Shown one piece after another: positions 8,748 to 16,180 of a stretch of 64,000 bases of DNA. The position numbers were made by a program, and so were the translations under genes. Source of the DNA: Halovenus marina (GTDB taxonomy: Archaea > Halobacteriota > Halobacteria > Halobacteriales > Haloarculaceae); the NCBI RefSeq assembly GCF_051414115.1, contig NZ_JBLKNZ010000001.1:1178001-1242000 (forward strand). The letters are read 5' to 3'. The stretch's first letter is position 1. The number at the start of each line of letters is the position of its first letter. The notes under the pieces were generated by a model. The model had not been told where the DNA came from. It made no database searches and was given only the letters and a program-made list of their open reading frames with translations.

Positions 8748-9887
8748 ATGGTCGACGACGAGGTACTGGTGGTGACGCATCCGCTCGCACCGGCGAGTGA
8801 GAGCCATGTCGAGGCACTGCTCGATATCATCGGCGCGGTCACGTCCGTCGCACTCGTGACGACGAATCTCTCGAACGACTCGGACATTCGAGCGCGCCAC
8901 GAGGTCATGGAGATATCCGACGAGGGCGTCGGGGAGTCAATCCTCGTCGCGGCGCTTCGATTCGTCCTCAATCAGTTTCGGATGTGTCGAACGATTCACC
9001 GTCGTGACGAGGACGTAGTGCTCTTTTTCGGAGCGACATCGTATCTGGTGCCGATCCTCTTTGCCCGACTTCGCGGTCGGACGGTCGTGCTTCAGCCCCG
9101 CGGAAACGTCCCGCTCACGCTTCGCCTCCAGTGGGAACAGCGCGTTCCGTCGCCGCTTGCTCGCGCCCTCGCTGGACTCGTGTGGGGGCTGGAACGACTC
9201 GGCTATCACGCCGCCCACGCGATCGTCACCTACACCGAGTCGATGGCGTCGGAACTCTCCTTGGATTCGTTCTCGTCGAAGCTGTATCCACACGGCGCGC
9301 GCTACATCGACACCGATCAGTTTCGGCCGCTGCGCGCCTTCGAGAACCGGGACAGACGCGTTGGCTTTCTCGGGCGACTCGACGAGGAGAAAGGCGTCCG
9401 GACGCTCGCGGCCGCGGCGAAGCGACTCCCGGAGGACGTGACCTTCCGGTTCATCGGGGACGGCGACCTGCGGCCGTGGCTCGAAGACGAACTCGCGGAC
9501 GAGATCGACTCCGGGCGGGTGGAGGTGCCCGGCTGGGTCGACCACGACGACGTGCCGGACCAGTTGAGCGACCTGCGATTGCTCGTGTTGCCCTCACAGC
9601 CGACGGAGGGGTTGCCCACCGTCATTCTCGAATCGCTCGCCTGCGGAACGCCCGTGCTTGCGACGCCAGTCTCCGGGGTTCCCGACGTCGTTCGTGAGGG
9701 CGAAACCGGATTCTTGCTGGACTCGCTTTCTCCCGACGAACTTGCGACTCGCTGCCAGCAGATTCTGGACCGGGAGGACCTGGATACGGTCAGCGAGCAG
9801 GGTCGCGAACTCATCCTCGAAGAGTTTAGCTTCGAGGCTGCCGTCGGGAGATACGAGCAGTTTCTGTCGTCGCTCGATACAGCCTAA
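8748..9887 (+). CDS. Family 4 glycosyltransferase
   Basis: A 379-residue GT-B glycosyltransferase. The N-terminal domain contains a hydrophobic stretch (VVLFFGATSYLVPILFARL). The C-terminal nucleotide-sugar domain has VGFLGRLDEEKGV, GDGDLRPWL and the E-x7-E motif within PTVILESLACGTPVLATPVSGVPDV. A TATA-like CATATTT is about 33 nt before the ATG at 8748. It is probably one step in cell-surface glycan or glycolipid assembly with the preceding GT2; donor and acceptor are unknown. Confidence 0.9.
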   Translation: MVDDEVLVVTHPLAPASESHVEALLDIIGAVTSVALVTTNLSNDSDIRARHEVMEISDEGVGESILVAALRFVLNQFRMCRTIHRRDEDVVLFFGATSYLVPILFARLRGRTVVLQPRGNVPLTLRLQWEQRVPSPLARALAGLVWGLERLGYHAAHAIVTYTESMASELSLDSFSSKLYPHGARYIDTDQFRPLRAFENRDRRVGFLGRLDEEKGVRTLAAAAKRLPEDVTFRFIGDGDLRPWLEDELADEIDSGRVEVPGWVDHDDVPDQLSDLRLLVLPSQPTEGLPTVILESLACGTPVLATPVSGVPDVVREGETGFLLDSLSPDELATRCQQILDREDLDTVSEQGRELILEEFSFEAAVGRYEQFLSSLDTA

Positions 9888-9972
9888 CCGTCGAGCGGTG
9901 TCGGTTCTGTTAGGTCTGTCAGCGGCTACGGAGCGAAGCGTTCTTTGTACTGGTTGTGTAACGAGGACGTGC

Positions 9973-10057
9973 GCGCGGGTAGCCGAGCCAGGCCAAAGGT
10001 GCAGCGCTTAGGACGCTGTCCCGTAGGGGTCCGCCGGTTCAAATCCGGTCCCGCGCA
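9973..10057 (+). tRNA. tRNA-Leu (UAG)
   Basis: An 85-nt type II tRNA. The acceptor GCGCGGG pairs with CCCGCGC, the anticodon stem is CAGCG/CGCTG with loop CTTAGGA (anticodon UAG), there is a long variable arm (TCCCGTAGGGGT), and the T arm is GCCGG-TTCAAAT-CCGGT. The discriminator base is A and no CCA is encoded. Three further copies of its 3' T-arm/acceptor end lie downstream (10131, 12747, 12918), marking it as an integration target. Confidence 0.95.
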
Positions 10058-10068
10058 TGAGCGAACGC

Positions 10069-10151
10069 AGTGAGCGAAGAGCAGGAGCGGATTTGAACTA
10101 CGCGAGACGAACGCAGTGAGTCTCGCACCGAGTTCAAATCCGGTCCCACGC
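10069..10151 (+). repeat. 83-bp direct repeat, copy 1 (islet left end)
   Basis: Starts AGTGAGCGAAGAGCAGG and ends TCCGGTCCCACGC. It matches 12856-12938 at 80 of 83 positions by eye. It contains both an inverted and a direct copy of the tRNA-Leu T-arm (GGATTTGAACT and AGTTCAAATCC), which pair as a hairpin at 10089-10141 with an inner stem GCGAGAC/GTCTCGC and loop GAACGCAGTGA. Together with the downstream copy it brackets the AAA+/HNH genes. A former attachment site or recombination hairpin is inferred. Confidence 0.85.
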
Positions 10152-10286
10152 ACTCAAAATTCACTCGAATCTTGCGGTTTTGCTTGTGTATACAAACAGA
10201 AACGCAGACCGAAACGAACGCTGTGCCAGTGAAATAAAATCCGCTTGCAGCATCAAAATCGCGCCCAGCCGAACGGGGAACCGATG

Positions 10287-11822
10287 TTATTCATTTTCAA
10301 CGTGATCGTAGAGTGCCCCGAATATTTCGTGGAACTTCTCGTTCTTTGATGGGAAGAGATACATACCGACATACTGCCTACCTTCCGGATTCACAATAAT
10401 GACAGCATTCGCACCGTCCAGAAGGTAATCACAGCCGTTCCCATCGAAGAACGGTTCCGTGAGCAACTCTCCGTGCTGTAGATTCGAGTACACATCAAGA
10501 ACGTCACCGTCATCAGTCGTTACTTGAGTCCCCTGAAGTTGGATCTCGTAGAGAAGATCTCCTTTCTCGCCTTCGTCAGCTATCTGAACGCGTCGGCCTG
10601 CACTGACGTAGTCTGTGCCATCATCACGCCGATCCCAGATCTCATCGGTTGGGCCAGCCGCGTATCCGTCGGTGGAGACGAAATATAGAGCCGTGTCATC
10701 AGCTATACTGATGCTGAGAAGATCCCAATACTCATTCTCAGTCCCGGAATCTGTCACTTCTGCTTCAACGACGTTGCCACCTTCAATAGTTTCTAAAGTA
10801 GAATGGATTTCAGCGTCATACCCAACGGTGTTCACCCAAACAGTGTCATCGAACTTTAGATCGTACAGGCACATCCGTCTGGCTTCGTCAGCAAAACTGA
10901 TCACCCGATAACGACTTTCGATAGTCTGAGAACGACCCGTTTGTCCTGTCGTTGTGCTTCGTTGTTGGTCTCTAGAATCGCTTTCAATCCGGGTAGCTGA
11001 GAGAGTGGCATCAGTGCCTTCTGTCAGGGCCGCATCGATAGCTTTGATGTCTGTGAGGGTAATGACATCGCTTTCACGTTCGAATGCCGCGTTGCGAGCG
11101 GCATCTTTTACAACTCCCTCTAAGTCTGCAGCGGAGTAGTCCACTGCGTTTTCTGCAATAACGTCCAGGTTCTCCGTTGCTATCTTGTAGGAACGCTGTT
11201 TGAGCTGTGCCTCCAGAATATCTGCACGAGCGTCTCTATCGGGGAGTCCAACCTCGATCTTGCGGTCGATCCGGCCGTTTCGCATCGCGGCCTCGTCTAG
11301 TTCGTCAAAACGGTTCGTCGCACCAACGAACACGACATTGTGTTCTTCCGTCTCCGCGAGATGGTTCAGAAACTCATTAACCACCTTATTGTCCTCCTGA
11401 TGTTTACTGCCTTGGTTATCACGCTTTGACAGAACGGAATCAAGTTCATCGAGGAATATGAGCGCGCCCCCCTCCTGACTCGCCTGCATCTTCGCCTCGG
11501 TAAACAACTGTTCAACTTTTTGTGCACTCTCATTCAGCCACTTCGATTGTATTTCGGATCCGCTAATTTTGACAAATGGAAGCCCGAGGTCTGTCGCCAG
11601 CGCCTTGGCAATGTAGGTTTTGCCCGTTCCCGGTGGGCCGTAGAACAAGATATTCGGTGCGGTGATGCCCAACTTTTCGGCTTTTCCACGATGCTCCTTG
11701 AGTGGAAAAATCACGTCTTTTTTCAACTTCCCCTTGAGTTGTTCCATTCCACCAACATCATCCATAGAGACGCCTGTTTGATACTGCCAATCGAAGTCCG
11801 TACTGTCAGTTTCGTCTATCAT
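10287..11822 (-). CDS. AAA+ ATPase with unknown C-terminal domain
   Basis: A 511-residue classical-clade AAA+ protein (Cdc48/Vps4/proteasomal-ATPase-like core). A short linker (VSMDDVGGMEQLK) leads into Walker A GPPGTGKT (62-69), Walker B LIFLDELDS (121-129), sensor 1 GATN (167-170), the arginine-finger block NGRIDRKI (182-189) and a helical lid at about 229-246. Residues about 305-511 form a separate strand-rich domain I do not recognise. There is a single ATPase domain. Codon use and GC are visibly lower than in neighbours. It lies 96 bp downstream of the HNH gene on the same strand, so the two probably form one unit. Protein remodelling is the family role; the target is unknown. Confidence 0.85.
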   Translation of the reverse strand: MIDETDSTDFDWQYQTGVSMDDVGGMEQLKGKLKKDVIFPLKEHRGKAEKLGITAPNILFYGPPGTGKTYIAKALATDLGLPFVKISGSEIQSKWLNESAQKVEQLFTEAKMQASQEGGALIFLDELDSVLSKRDNQGSKHQEDNKVVNEFLNHLAETEEHNVVFVGATNRFDELDEAAMRNGRIDRKIEVGLPDRDARADILEAQLKQRSYKIATENLDVIAENAVDYSAADLEGVVKDAARNAAFERESDVITLTDIKAIDAALTEGTDATLSATRIESDSRDQQRSTTTGQTGRSQTIESRYRVISFADEARRMCLYDLKFDDTVWVNTVGYDAEIHSTLETIEGGNVVEAEVTDSGTENEYWDLLSISIADDTALYFVSTDGYAAGPTDEIWDRRDDGTDYVSAGRRVQIADEGEKGDLLYEIQLQGTQVTTDDGDVLDVYSNLQHGELLTEPFFDGNGCDYLLDGANAVIIVNPEGRQYVGMYLFPSKNEKFHEIFGALYDHVENE

Positions 11823-11918
11823 GTTATTGTTTTGTGTGTGATTTTGGTTCAGAGATACCGTTTATTGTTGTACACAAGAAGTGATGCGTATCCGATTGTG
11901 AGTTCTCTGCAGACATAC

Positions 11919-12617
11919 TTAGTTGAAGATTCGGGCGTGTCTGGCTTCATGACACTCACGACAAAGTGTTCGAAGATTCTGCAACTCGTCCGATCCATCT
12001 CGAGATCGAGGGAGAACGTGGTCAGCGTGTATTTCAGCGTTGCCGTTTGAACCACCGCTGGCACCGCAGTTCACACAGGTATACCCGTCTCGTTCGTACA
12101 CTTGCTTCCGAATTACGTCCCAATTCTTTGACTTCGGCGGGGCCTCTGAGGATGAGTCCTCAGAGATTGGACTAGTACCCAGTAGGAACGGGAACAATTG
12201 TGCCGGAGTGTATAACCGAGACGCGCGGAGATAGAGGGCACGTCGGTCTTCATTCCACAAAAACCGAAGCTTGAGACTGTTTTCGTACCCTCCGCGCATG
12301 AAGAGGATCAACCGAGTCCCGACGCTCCAGTTCTTCCAGAAGCCAAAAATGAACGCACGAACGATGTACTGTATCGGGAAGATCAACAATAGATAGATCG
12401 GCCAAAAAATTGCGTGTACCACAACGGTGCCTCTACTAGAATCCTGTTTGAGATCGGAATACTCGTACGCCGCCCGGGAATTATTCGGCGCCGATTTTAC
12501 TGTTATTCGTTTAATAGAGAATTCCGTGCCAGAATTGTGTCGCTTATTCGGGGATGAATCCGACATGTCGAACGACCCAATCGACTCTGATCCATCCGTC
12601 ACATCATCGGGTGCCAT
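11919..12617 (-). CDS. Membrane-tethered HNH endonuclease
   Basis: A 232-residue protein. The N-terminus is polar and disordered-looking (1-62). A strongly hydrophobic segment at about 63-93 probably spans the membrane, a basic/aromatic middle region follows, and the C-terminal HNH domain occupies about 175-232. That domain has Cys181-x2-Cys184, the HADH core at 197-200, Asn214, and Cys219-x2-Cys222 followed by His223 and His227. HNH domains cut DNA; putting one behind a membrane anchor is unusual. ATG 12617 is preferred because the upstream frame runs into tRNA-like repeat sequence. AT-rich promoter-like stretches (GTATATATAC, TATTATATT) lie just upstream. Confidence 0.8.
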   Translation of the reverse strand: MAPDDVTDGSESIGSFDMSDSSPNKRHNSGTEFSIKRITVKSAPNNSRAAYEYSDLKQDSSRGTVVVHAIFWPIYLLLIFPIQYIVRAFIFGFWKNWSVGTRLILFMRGGYENSLKLRFLWNEDRRALYLRASRLYTPAQLFPFLLGTSPISEDSSSEAPPKSKNWDVIRKQVYERDGYTCVNCGASGGSNGNAEIHADHVLPRSRDGSDELQNLRTLCRECHEARHARIFN

Positions 12618-12746
12618 TATGAAGGTATATATACTCGATTCCTTAGACAATATAATACACTCGGTGCCAGTAATAGTAGCCGCTAATTGATGGAAACCGT
12701 CTCGATGAGGATTTGAAGCAGGGGACGGAGCGAAGCGAGGTTTCAT

Positions 12747-12770
12747 CCGGTTCAAATCCGGTTCCACGCA
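12747..12770 (+). repeat. tRNA-Leu 3'-end remnant
   Basis: A copy of the T-arm and acceptor end, CCGGTTCAAATCCGGT followed by TCCACGCA. It differs from the intact tRNA at 10034-10057 in the acceptor strand. No D arm or anticodon arm precedes it, so it is not a functional tRNA. It is read as the scar of an earlier integration. Confidence 0.75.
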
Positions 12771-12773
12771 TAG

Positions 12774-12800
12774 CGAGGTGCGACCGCAGGGAGCACCTCG
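12774..12800. repeat. Hairpin with tRNA-site loop consensus
   Basis: Perfect 8-bp stem CGAGGTGC/GCACCTCG around the 11-nt loop GACCGCAGGGA. The loop is nearly the same as the GAACGCAGTGA loop of the two 83-bp repeats, although the stem differs. It directly follows the tRNA remnant at 12747-12770. Confidence 0.6.
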
Positions 12801-12855
12801 GGAGGCGAGCGGGGAGTGAAACGACCTGCGAGCCACTTCGTTTTCGTGTGAACAT

Positions 12856-12938
12856 AGTGAGCGAAGAGCAGGAACAGATTTGAACTACGCGAGACGAACG
12901 CAGTGAGTCTCGCACCGAGTTCAAATCCGGTCCCGCGC
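12856..12938 (+). repeat. 83-bp direct repeat, copy 2 (islet right end)
   Basis: Second copy of the repeat at 10069-10151 (three mismatches). It ends TCCGGTCCCGCGC, which matches the acceptor end of the intact tRNA-Leu exactly where copy 1 does not. The interval 10152-12855 between copies carries only the HNH and AAA+ genes, with no integrase. Confidence 0.85.
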
Positions 12939-12992
12939 CCTGTTCCGGAACCGACAGCTACACTTTTCCCCGGACGTTCGTGACAGACAGTG

Positions 12993-13685
12993 ATGTTCGA
13001 GAACACGTCCCCGTTTCAGACATCGCATGAAGGCGGTACGGTGAACCGGCGACCCCTTCCGGATGGTGGTACTGACGAGGAGACGGTGTATCTCCGCTAT
13101 GGCGATAGCGCAGATGCCGTGGGTGAACCAGACAAGGTCTTCGCTCGCATCGGTGACGACACGTACGCGCTGGTGCCGGAGACCGCTCTCGGCTGGTCTA
13201 TCGTCGAGCAAAACGAGGTCGAACCCGGTGTGGTGAACCTCGGGCCGCTCGAAGGCGAACCGCTGGGTATGTTGCGCAAGGAACTGGACTACGTCGAACT
13301 CGACGAACTGGCGGAAGCGATCAACGAGGGAACGGACTTCTCTACCGAGGAGAGTACGGTACTGCTGCTGTACGAGGGCTTCGAGATGGAACCCTCCGAG
13401 ATTGCGGCGACGACCGACCTCTCTGAGGAGGCCGTCCAGTCGCGCCTGCAGGGGATCTACGACGAGTACAGCCTCGACCGCCTCGTCGATATCGTCTGTG
13501 AACAGACGGATCTCTCGCGAGACGACGCCCGTGCGTTCGTGCTCGCGGATGGGTTCGGCCTCTCGTCCGAGGAGGTCGCTGCAGAACTCGACATCTCGGC
13601 AGACACCGCTGAGGAGCGACTCGACCGCATCCGCACGGAGTATGACGATATCGACGTTGCGGACCTGCTGTTCGGGCAGAACTGA
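12993..13685 (+). CDS. Unrecognised protein with two helix-turn-helix repeats
   Basis: A 230-residue acidic soluble protein. I do not recognise a named family. Two sigma-70-region-4-like HTH units are visible: EPSEIAATTDLSEEAVQSRL (about 129-148) and SSEEVAAELDISADTAEERL (about 191-210), each followed by a similar ...YDEYS/RTEYDD helix end. The N-terminal third is a separate small domain (VYLRYGDSADAVGEPD). A TATA-like ACACTTTTCC lies about 30 nt upstream of ATG 12993; a GTG at 12990 is an alternative. It is located just outside the right islet repeat, and its base composition is typical of the host, so it is probably not part of the islet. Confidence 0.65.
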   Translation: MFENTSPFQTSHEGGTVNRRPLPDGGTDEETVYLRYGDSADAVGEPDKVFARIGDDTYALVPETALGWSIVEQNEVEPGVVNLGPLEGEPLGMLRKELDYVELDELAEAINEGTDFSTEESTVLLLYEGFEMEPSEIAATTDLSEEAVQSRLQGIYDEYSLDRLVDIVCEQTDLSRDDARAFVLADGFGLSSEEVAAELDISADTAEERLDRIRTEYDDIDVADLLFGQN

Positions 13686-13751
13686 ACCGGCCGTTCGTCG
13701 GGACGCTCTTCTCGCCGCCTCTCCGCTTTGCGTGAGCGAGCAGGCGAGGGA

Positions 13752-14405
13752 TTACTCCGCTTCGACCGCGGCACCGCGTGAGTTTATCTTGACGCTTCGG
13801 AGTCCCTGCTTTGCTTTCTGTTTGGAGGAGTACCCCTGGCCACAGTCCGCGATGATGTTGCCGTTTTCGTGGCGGAGTCGCCAGCGCCATTCTTCTGCGC
13901 TGTCCTGGTATATCTCGAAGGTGGCGTTGCTCCCGCCCTCCTCGTTGTCGACCGTTTCGTCCCGGGACTGGTCGACGACGTGGCCGCCCGCTGCGTTTCG
14001 CTTGACGCTTTCGAGGCCCTGCTCTGCGCTCTGTCTGGACTCGTAGCCCTGGCCGCTGTCAGCGATGATGTTGCCGTTATCGTGGCGGAGTCGCCAGCGG
14101 AATTCCTCAGCGGTGTCTTCGTACAGCTGGAAGGTCGCCTTGCTCTCCGCTGCGTCGGTATCGACCGTTTCCGCTTCCGTCTCCTCTTCCCACGCCATCC
14201 CAATTTCGAGGACGAGTTCGCCGTCTTCACGCTCGATTTCTACGTCGAGGTCGGCTTCCGTCGGTGGGTCGAACGCCACGGTCTGTTCGTCGTTGACCGG
14301 AACCTTCTCGCCGCGGCCCAGGCGTCGGGCGATTCGGCGGAAGAACGTCGAAATACCTCGACGGCTTCGCGTCTCCTCGGATTCGTGGACTGTCTCTTCT
14401 GGCAT
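13752..14405 (-). CDS. Amphi-Trp domain plus two YegP-like (DUF1508) repeats
   Basis: A 217-residue protein with three parts. An N-terminal amphi-Trp-like segment ends ELVLEIGMAWEEE. Two DUF1508/YegP repeats of about 50 residues follow, each with the core FRWRLRHDNGNIIADSGQGY or WRWRLRHENGNIIADCGQGY. It is like the haloarchaeal HVO_2922-type proteins. The repeats form a compact strand-helix fold; the biochemical role is unknown. ATG 14405 is supported by a TATA-like CATTATATG about 29 nt upstream. Confidence 0.8.
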   Translation of the reverse strand: MPEETVHESEETRSRRGISTFFRRIARRLGRGEKVPVNDEQTVAFDPPTEADLDVEIEREDGELVLEIGMAWEEETEAETVDTDAAESKATFQLYEDTAEEFRWRLRHDNGNIIADSGQGYESRQSAEQGLESVKRNAAGGHVVDQSRDETVDNEEGGSNATFEIYQDSAEEWRWRLRHENGNIIADCGQGYSSKQKAKQGLRSVKINSRGAAVEAE

Positions 14406-14466
14406 ACACGTAGTTGTCTCGGAGAGCACATATAATGGTACGCCCGCATTCTCTGGTGGTGTTTAG

Positions 14467-14586
14467 TTACGTGATTGTTGAATCGAAGAACCAGAAAGCC
14501 CACGCGCTCTCCCTGTGGTTGATGCAGGGTGCATTACAGCGAGGAAAGCGACAGTGATACGCGACGAACTGATCCCAGTCCGTCAT
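14467..14586 (-). CDS. Candidate 39-residue Cys-rich small protein
   Basis: A short frame, MTDWDQFVAYHC to FFDSTIT, with four potential metal ligands closely spaced (HC-x4-C-x3-C-x2-H). The ATG at 14586 is preceded by a good ribosome-binding site (GAGGTG, 5 nt before the ATG) and an AT-rich TTAAAAAA stretch. Haloarchaea encode many zinc-finger microproteins of this size. No homologue is recognised, so coding status is tentative. It lies between the amphi-Trp gene and tRNA-Ala. Confidence 0.4.
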   Translation of the reverse strand: MTDWDQFVAYHCRFPRCNAPCINHRESAWAFWFFDSTIT

Positions 14587-14771
14587 CGCACCACCTCGGA
14601 GGTTTTTTAATCCCTCAGAATAGCTGGCAGAGGGCGAGGCCGCCATCCCGATACGGGATGAATCGACTCGTTTGAGGGAGAATTCCGGAACCGGGAAAAC
14701 GGGGATTACGGGCGGTACGAGGTTGTTACTCCTCGTTTCGACTACCCCAATTACGACGGCAAAAATAACAG

Positions 14772-14843
14772 TGGACTCGCCGGGATTTGAACCCGGGGCC
14801 TTCCCCGTGCCAGGGGGATGATCTACCGCTGATCTACGAGCCC
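14772..14843 (-). tRNA. tRNA-Ala (GGC)
   Basis: A 72-nt tRNA on the minus strand. The acceptor GGGCTCG pairs with CGAGTCC and includes the G3-U70 wobble that identifies alanine tRNAs. The anticodon loop is CTGGCAC (anticodon GGC) between TCCCC and GGGGA, and the T loop is TTCAAAT. The discriminator is A and no CCA is encoded. Confidence 0.95.
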
Positions 14844-15038
14844 GCACACGTCGGTTTCACGTCCGCTTGTTTAAACCTGTCGTACCGTCTACGTCAGACA
14901 CGAGAACCACACAACGGATCGTGATTTCGAGAGTTGATAGCACGGCCGGAACCTCTAAAAGAACACGTACCGTGTGTCCTACAAGATACCAGACCGCATC
15001 AGGCCGGAACCATCTCCGTCCACTATGAATATAGAACC

Positions 15039-15563
15039 ATGGATATGAGGGCGCAGACCACATTCGACTTCCTGATCGGCATCATCGTCTTTCTGGTGGT
15101 CGTTGCGTTCGTCTTTCTGTTCGTTCCCGGCATACTCGAGCCGTTCAGCGCCACCGGTGGGGAGGACCCGGTGGTGTCAGACCGGATTGCCGATACGCTC
15201 ACTTCGGACATGCTCGGCTCGGCCGAACAGCCCCGTGTGCTCGACAGATACTGCACAGTCGCGTTCTTCGCCGGAAACAACCCCTCGGACTGTGACTTCG
15301 GCGGGGAGACACTCGAAGAGCGGTTCCATCTCGATTCGACTCAGAACGTGAACGTCACGCTCAGGGGGAATCTGACCGGAGACGGTACTGAGGTTCCTTG
15401 CTGGGACGACACGGACCACGAGTGGGCGGAAACGGACGCGAGCTGTTCGACGCCGCTCCAGATCGGTGACAGCCGCCCAGCGCCGGAAACCGAGACAATC
15501 ACGGCACAGCGCGCTGTCTCGTTCGGCCAACGGGGTCTCACACTGGAGGTGGTCGTATGGTGA
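15039..15563 (+). CDS. Pilin-like membrane-anchored protein 1
   Basis: A 174-residue protein starting MDMRAQTTFDFLIG, with one N-terminal hydrophobic helix (about 10-32, IIVFLVVVAFVFLFVPGI) and an extracellular domain with four cysteines. The RAQTTFDF start resembles a type IV pilin-like leader without the usual RG cleavage pair. Start at 15039 or ATG 15045. It is the first gene of a tightly overlapping five-gene operon. I know the family only as uncharacterised and haloarchaea-specific, so the role in a pilus-like or secretion complex is inferred from the cluster. Confidence 0.72.
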   Translation: MDMRAQTTFDFLIGIIVFLVVVAFVFLFVPGILEPFSATGGEDPVVSDRIADTLTSDMLGSAEQPRVLDRYCTVAFFAGNNPSDCDFGGETLEERFHLDSTQNVNVTLRGNLTGDGTEVPCWDDTDHEWAETDASCSTPLQIGDSRPAPETETITAQRAVSFGQRGLTLEVVVW

Positions 15564-16180
15564 CTGCTCCTGTGGACGATACGCCAGCGCAGTCCACGGA
15601 CCGGGGTCAGGCACTGACACTGGAGGCAGTCGTCGCGTCGCTCATCCTGTTGACCGCGGTTGGATTCGCGCTACAGATGACCGCCGTCACGCCGCTTTCC
15701 GCGAGTACGTCGAGCCAGCATCTCGAAAATCAACTGGATTCGATAGGGGAAGGTGTTCTTTCGAGCGCTGCCGAAAACGGCGACCTGAAGCGGTCGGTGC
15801 TGTACTGGGAAAACGAGACGGTTGGCTTTCACGGCACACACGAAGACAGGGAGTACTACACGTCTCAGGCACCGCCGAACGGGTTCGGGGACACGCTCGA
15901 ATCGTTCTACGGCGACCGAAACATCGCGTACAACGTCAATATCCACTACAGCGATTCCGGCAACGTCACCACACAGGAGATGGTCGTCCAGGGGGAGCCA
16001 AGCGATAATGCTGTCAGTGCCTCCCGGACCATCGTTCTGGTCGATGGCGACCGAATCGTCGAGGCGAACTTCAGTCGCGGCGACGCGGTGATCGATGCGG
16101 ACTTCTACGCGCCCAACGGCGACATCAGCACGTCCTACTTCAATGTGCTCCGGGTGGAGGTGGTCGCATGGCGGATCTGA
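15557..16180 (+). CDS. Pilin-like protein 2
   Basis: A 207-residue protein with an archaeal class III signal peptide. The charged N-terminus ends DRG, followed by QALTLEAVVASLILL and a hydrophobic helix, which is the arrangement cut by the prepilin peptidase PibD. The rest is an extracytoplasmic domain rich in Asn, Thr and Ser. The ATG overlaps the stop of the previous gene by 7 nt. Confidence 0.75.
   Translation: MVTAPVDDTPAQSTDRGQALTLEAVVASLILLTAVGFALQMTAVTPLSASTSSQHLENQLDSIGEGVLSSAAENGDLKRSVLYWENETVGFHGTHEDREYYTSQAPPNGFGDTLESFYGDRNIAYNVNIHYSDSGNVTTQEMVVQGEPSDNAVSASRTIVLVDGDRIVEANFSRGDAVIDADFYAPNGDISTSYFNVLRVEVVAWRI

Noticed and set aside
10287..11822. AAA+ protein as a proteasome-activating nucleotidase (PAN) or Cdc48 copy
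   Set aside because: No N-terminal coiled coil/OB domain and no C-terminal HbYX motif as in PAN, and only one ATPase domain, unlike Cdc48.
12747..12770. Possible second tRNA-Leu
   Set aside because: Only the T arm and acceptor end are present; no D or anticodon arm can be found upstream, so it is a remnant.
10058..12938. CRISPR array, because several repeats occur close together
   Set aside because: Only two long repeats and two partial copies, spaced irregularly, all derived from the tRNA 3' end; no regular spacers.
14467..14847. A 126-codon minus-strand frame covering the tRNA-Ala gene
   Set aside because: Its first two-thirds is the tRNA and spacer sequence; only the last 39 codons have a plausible start and were kept as a tentative small protein.
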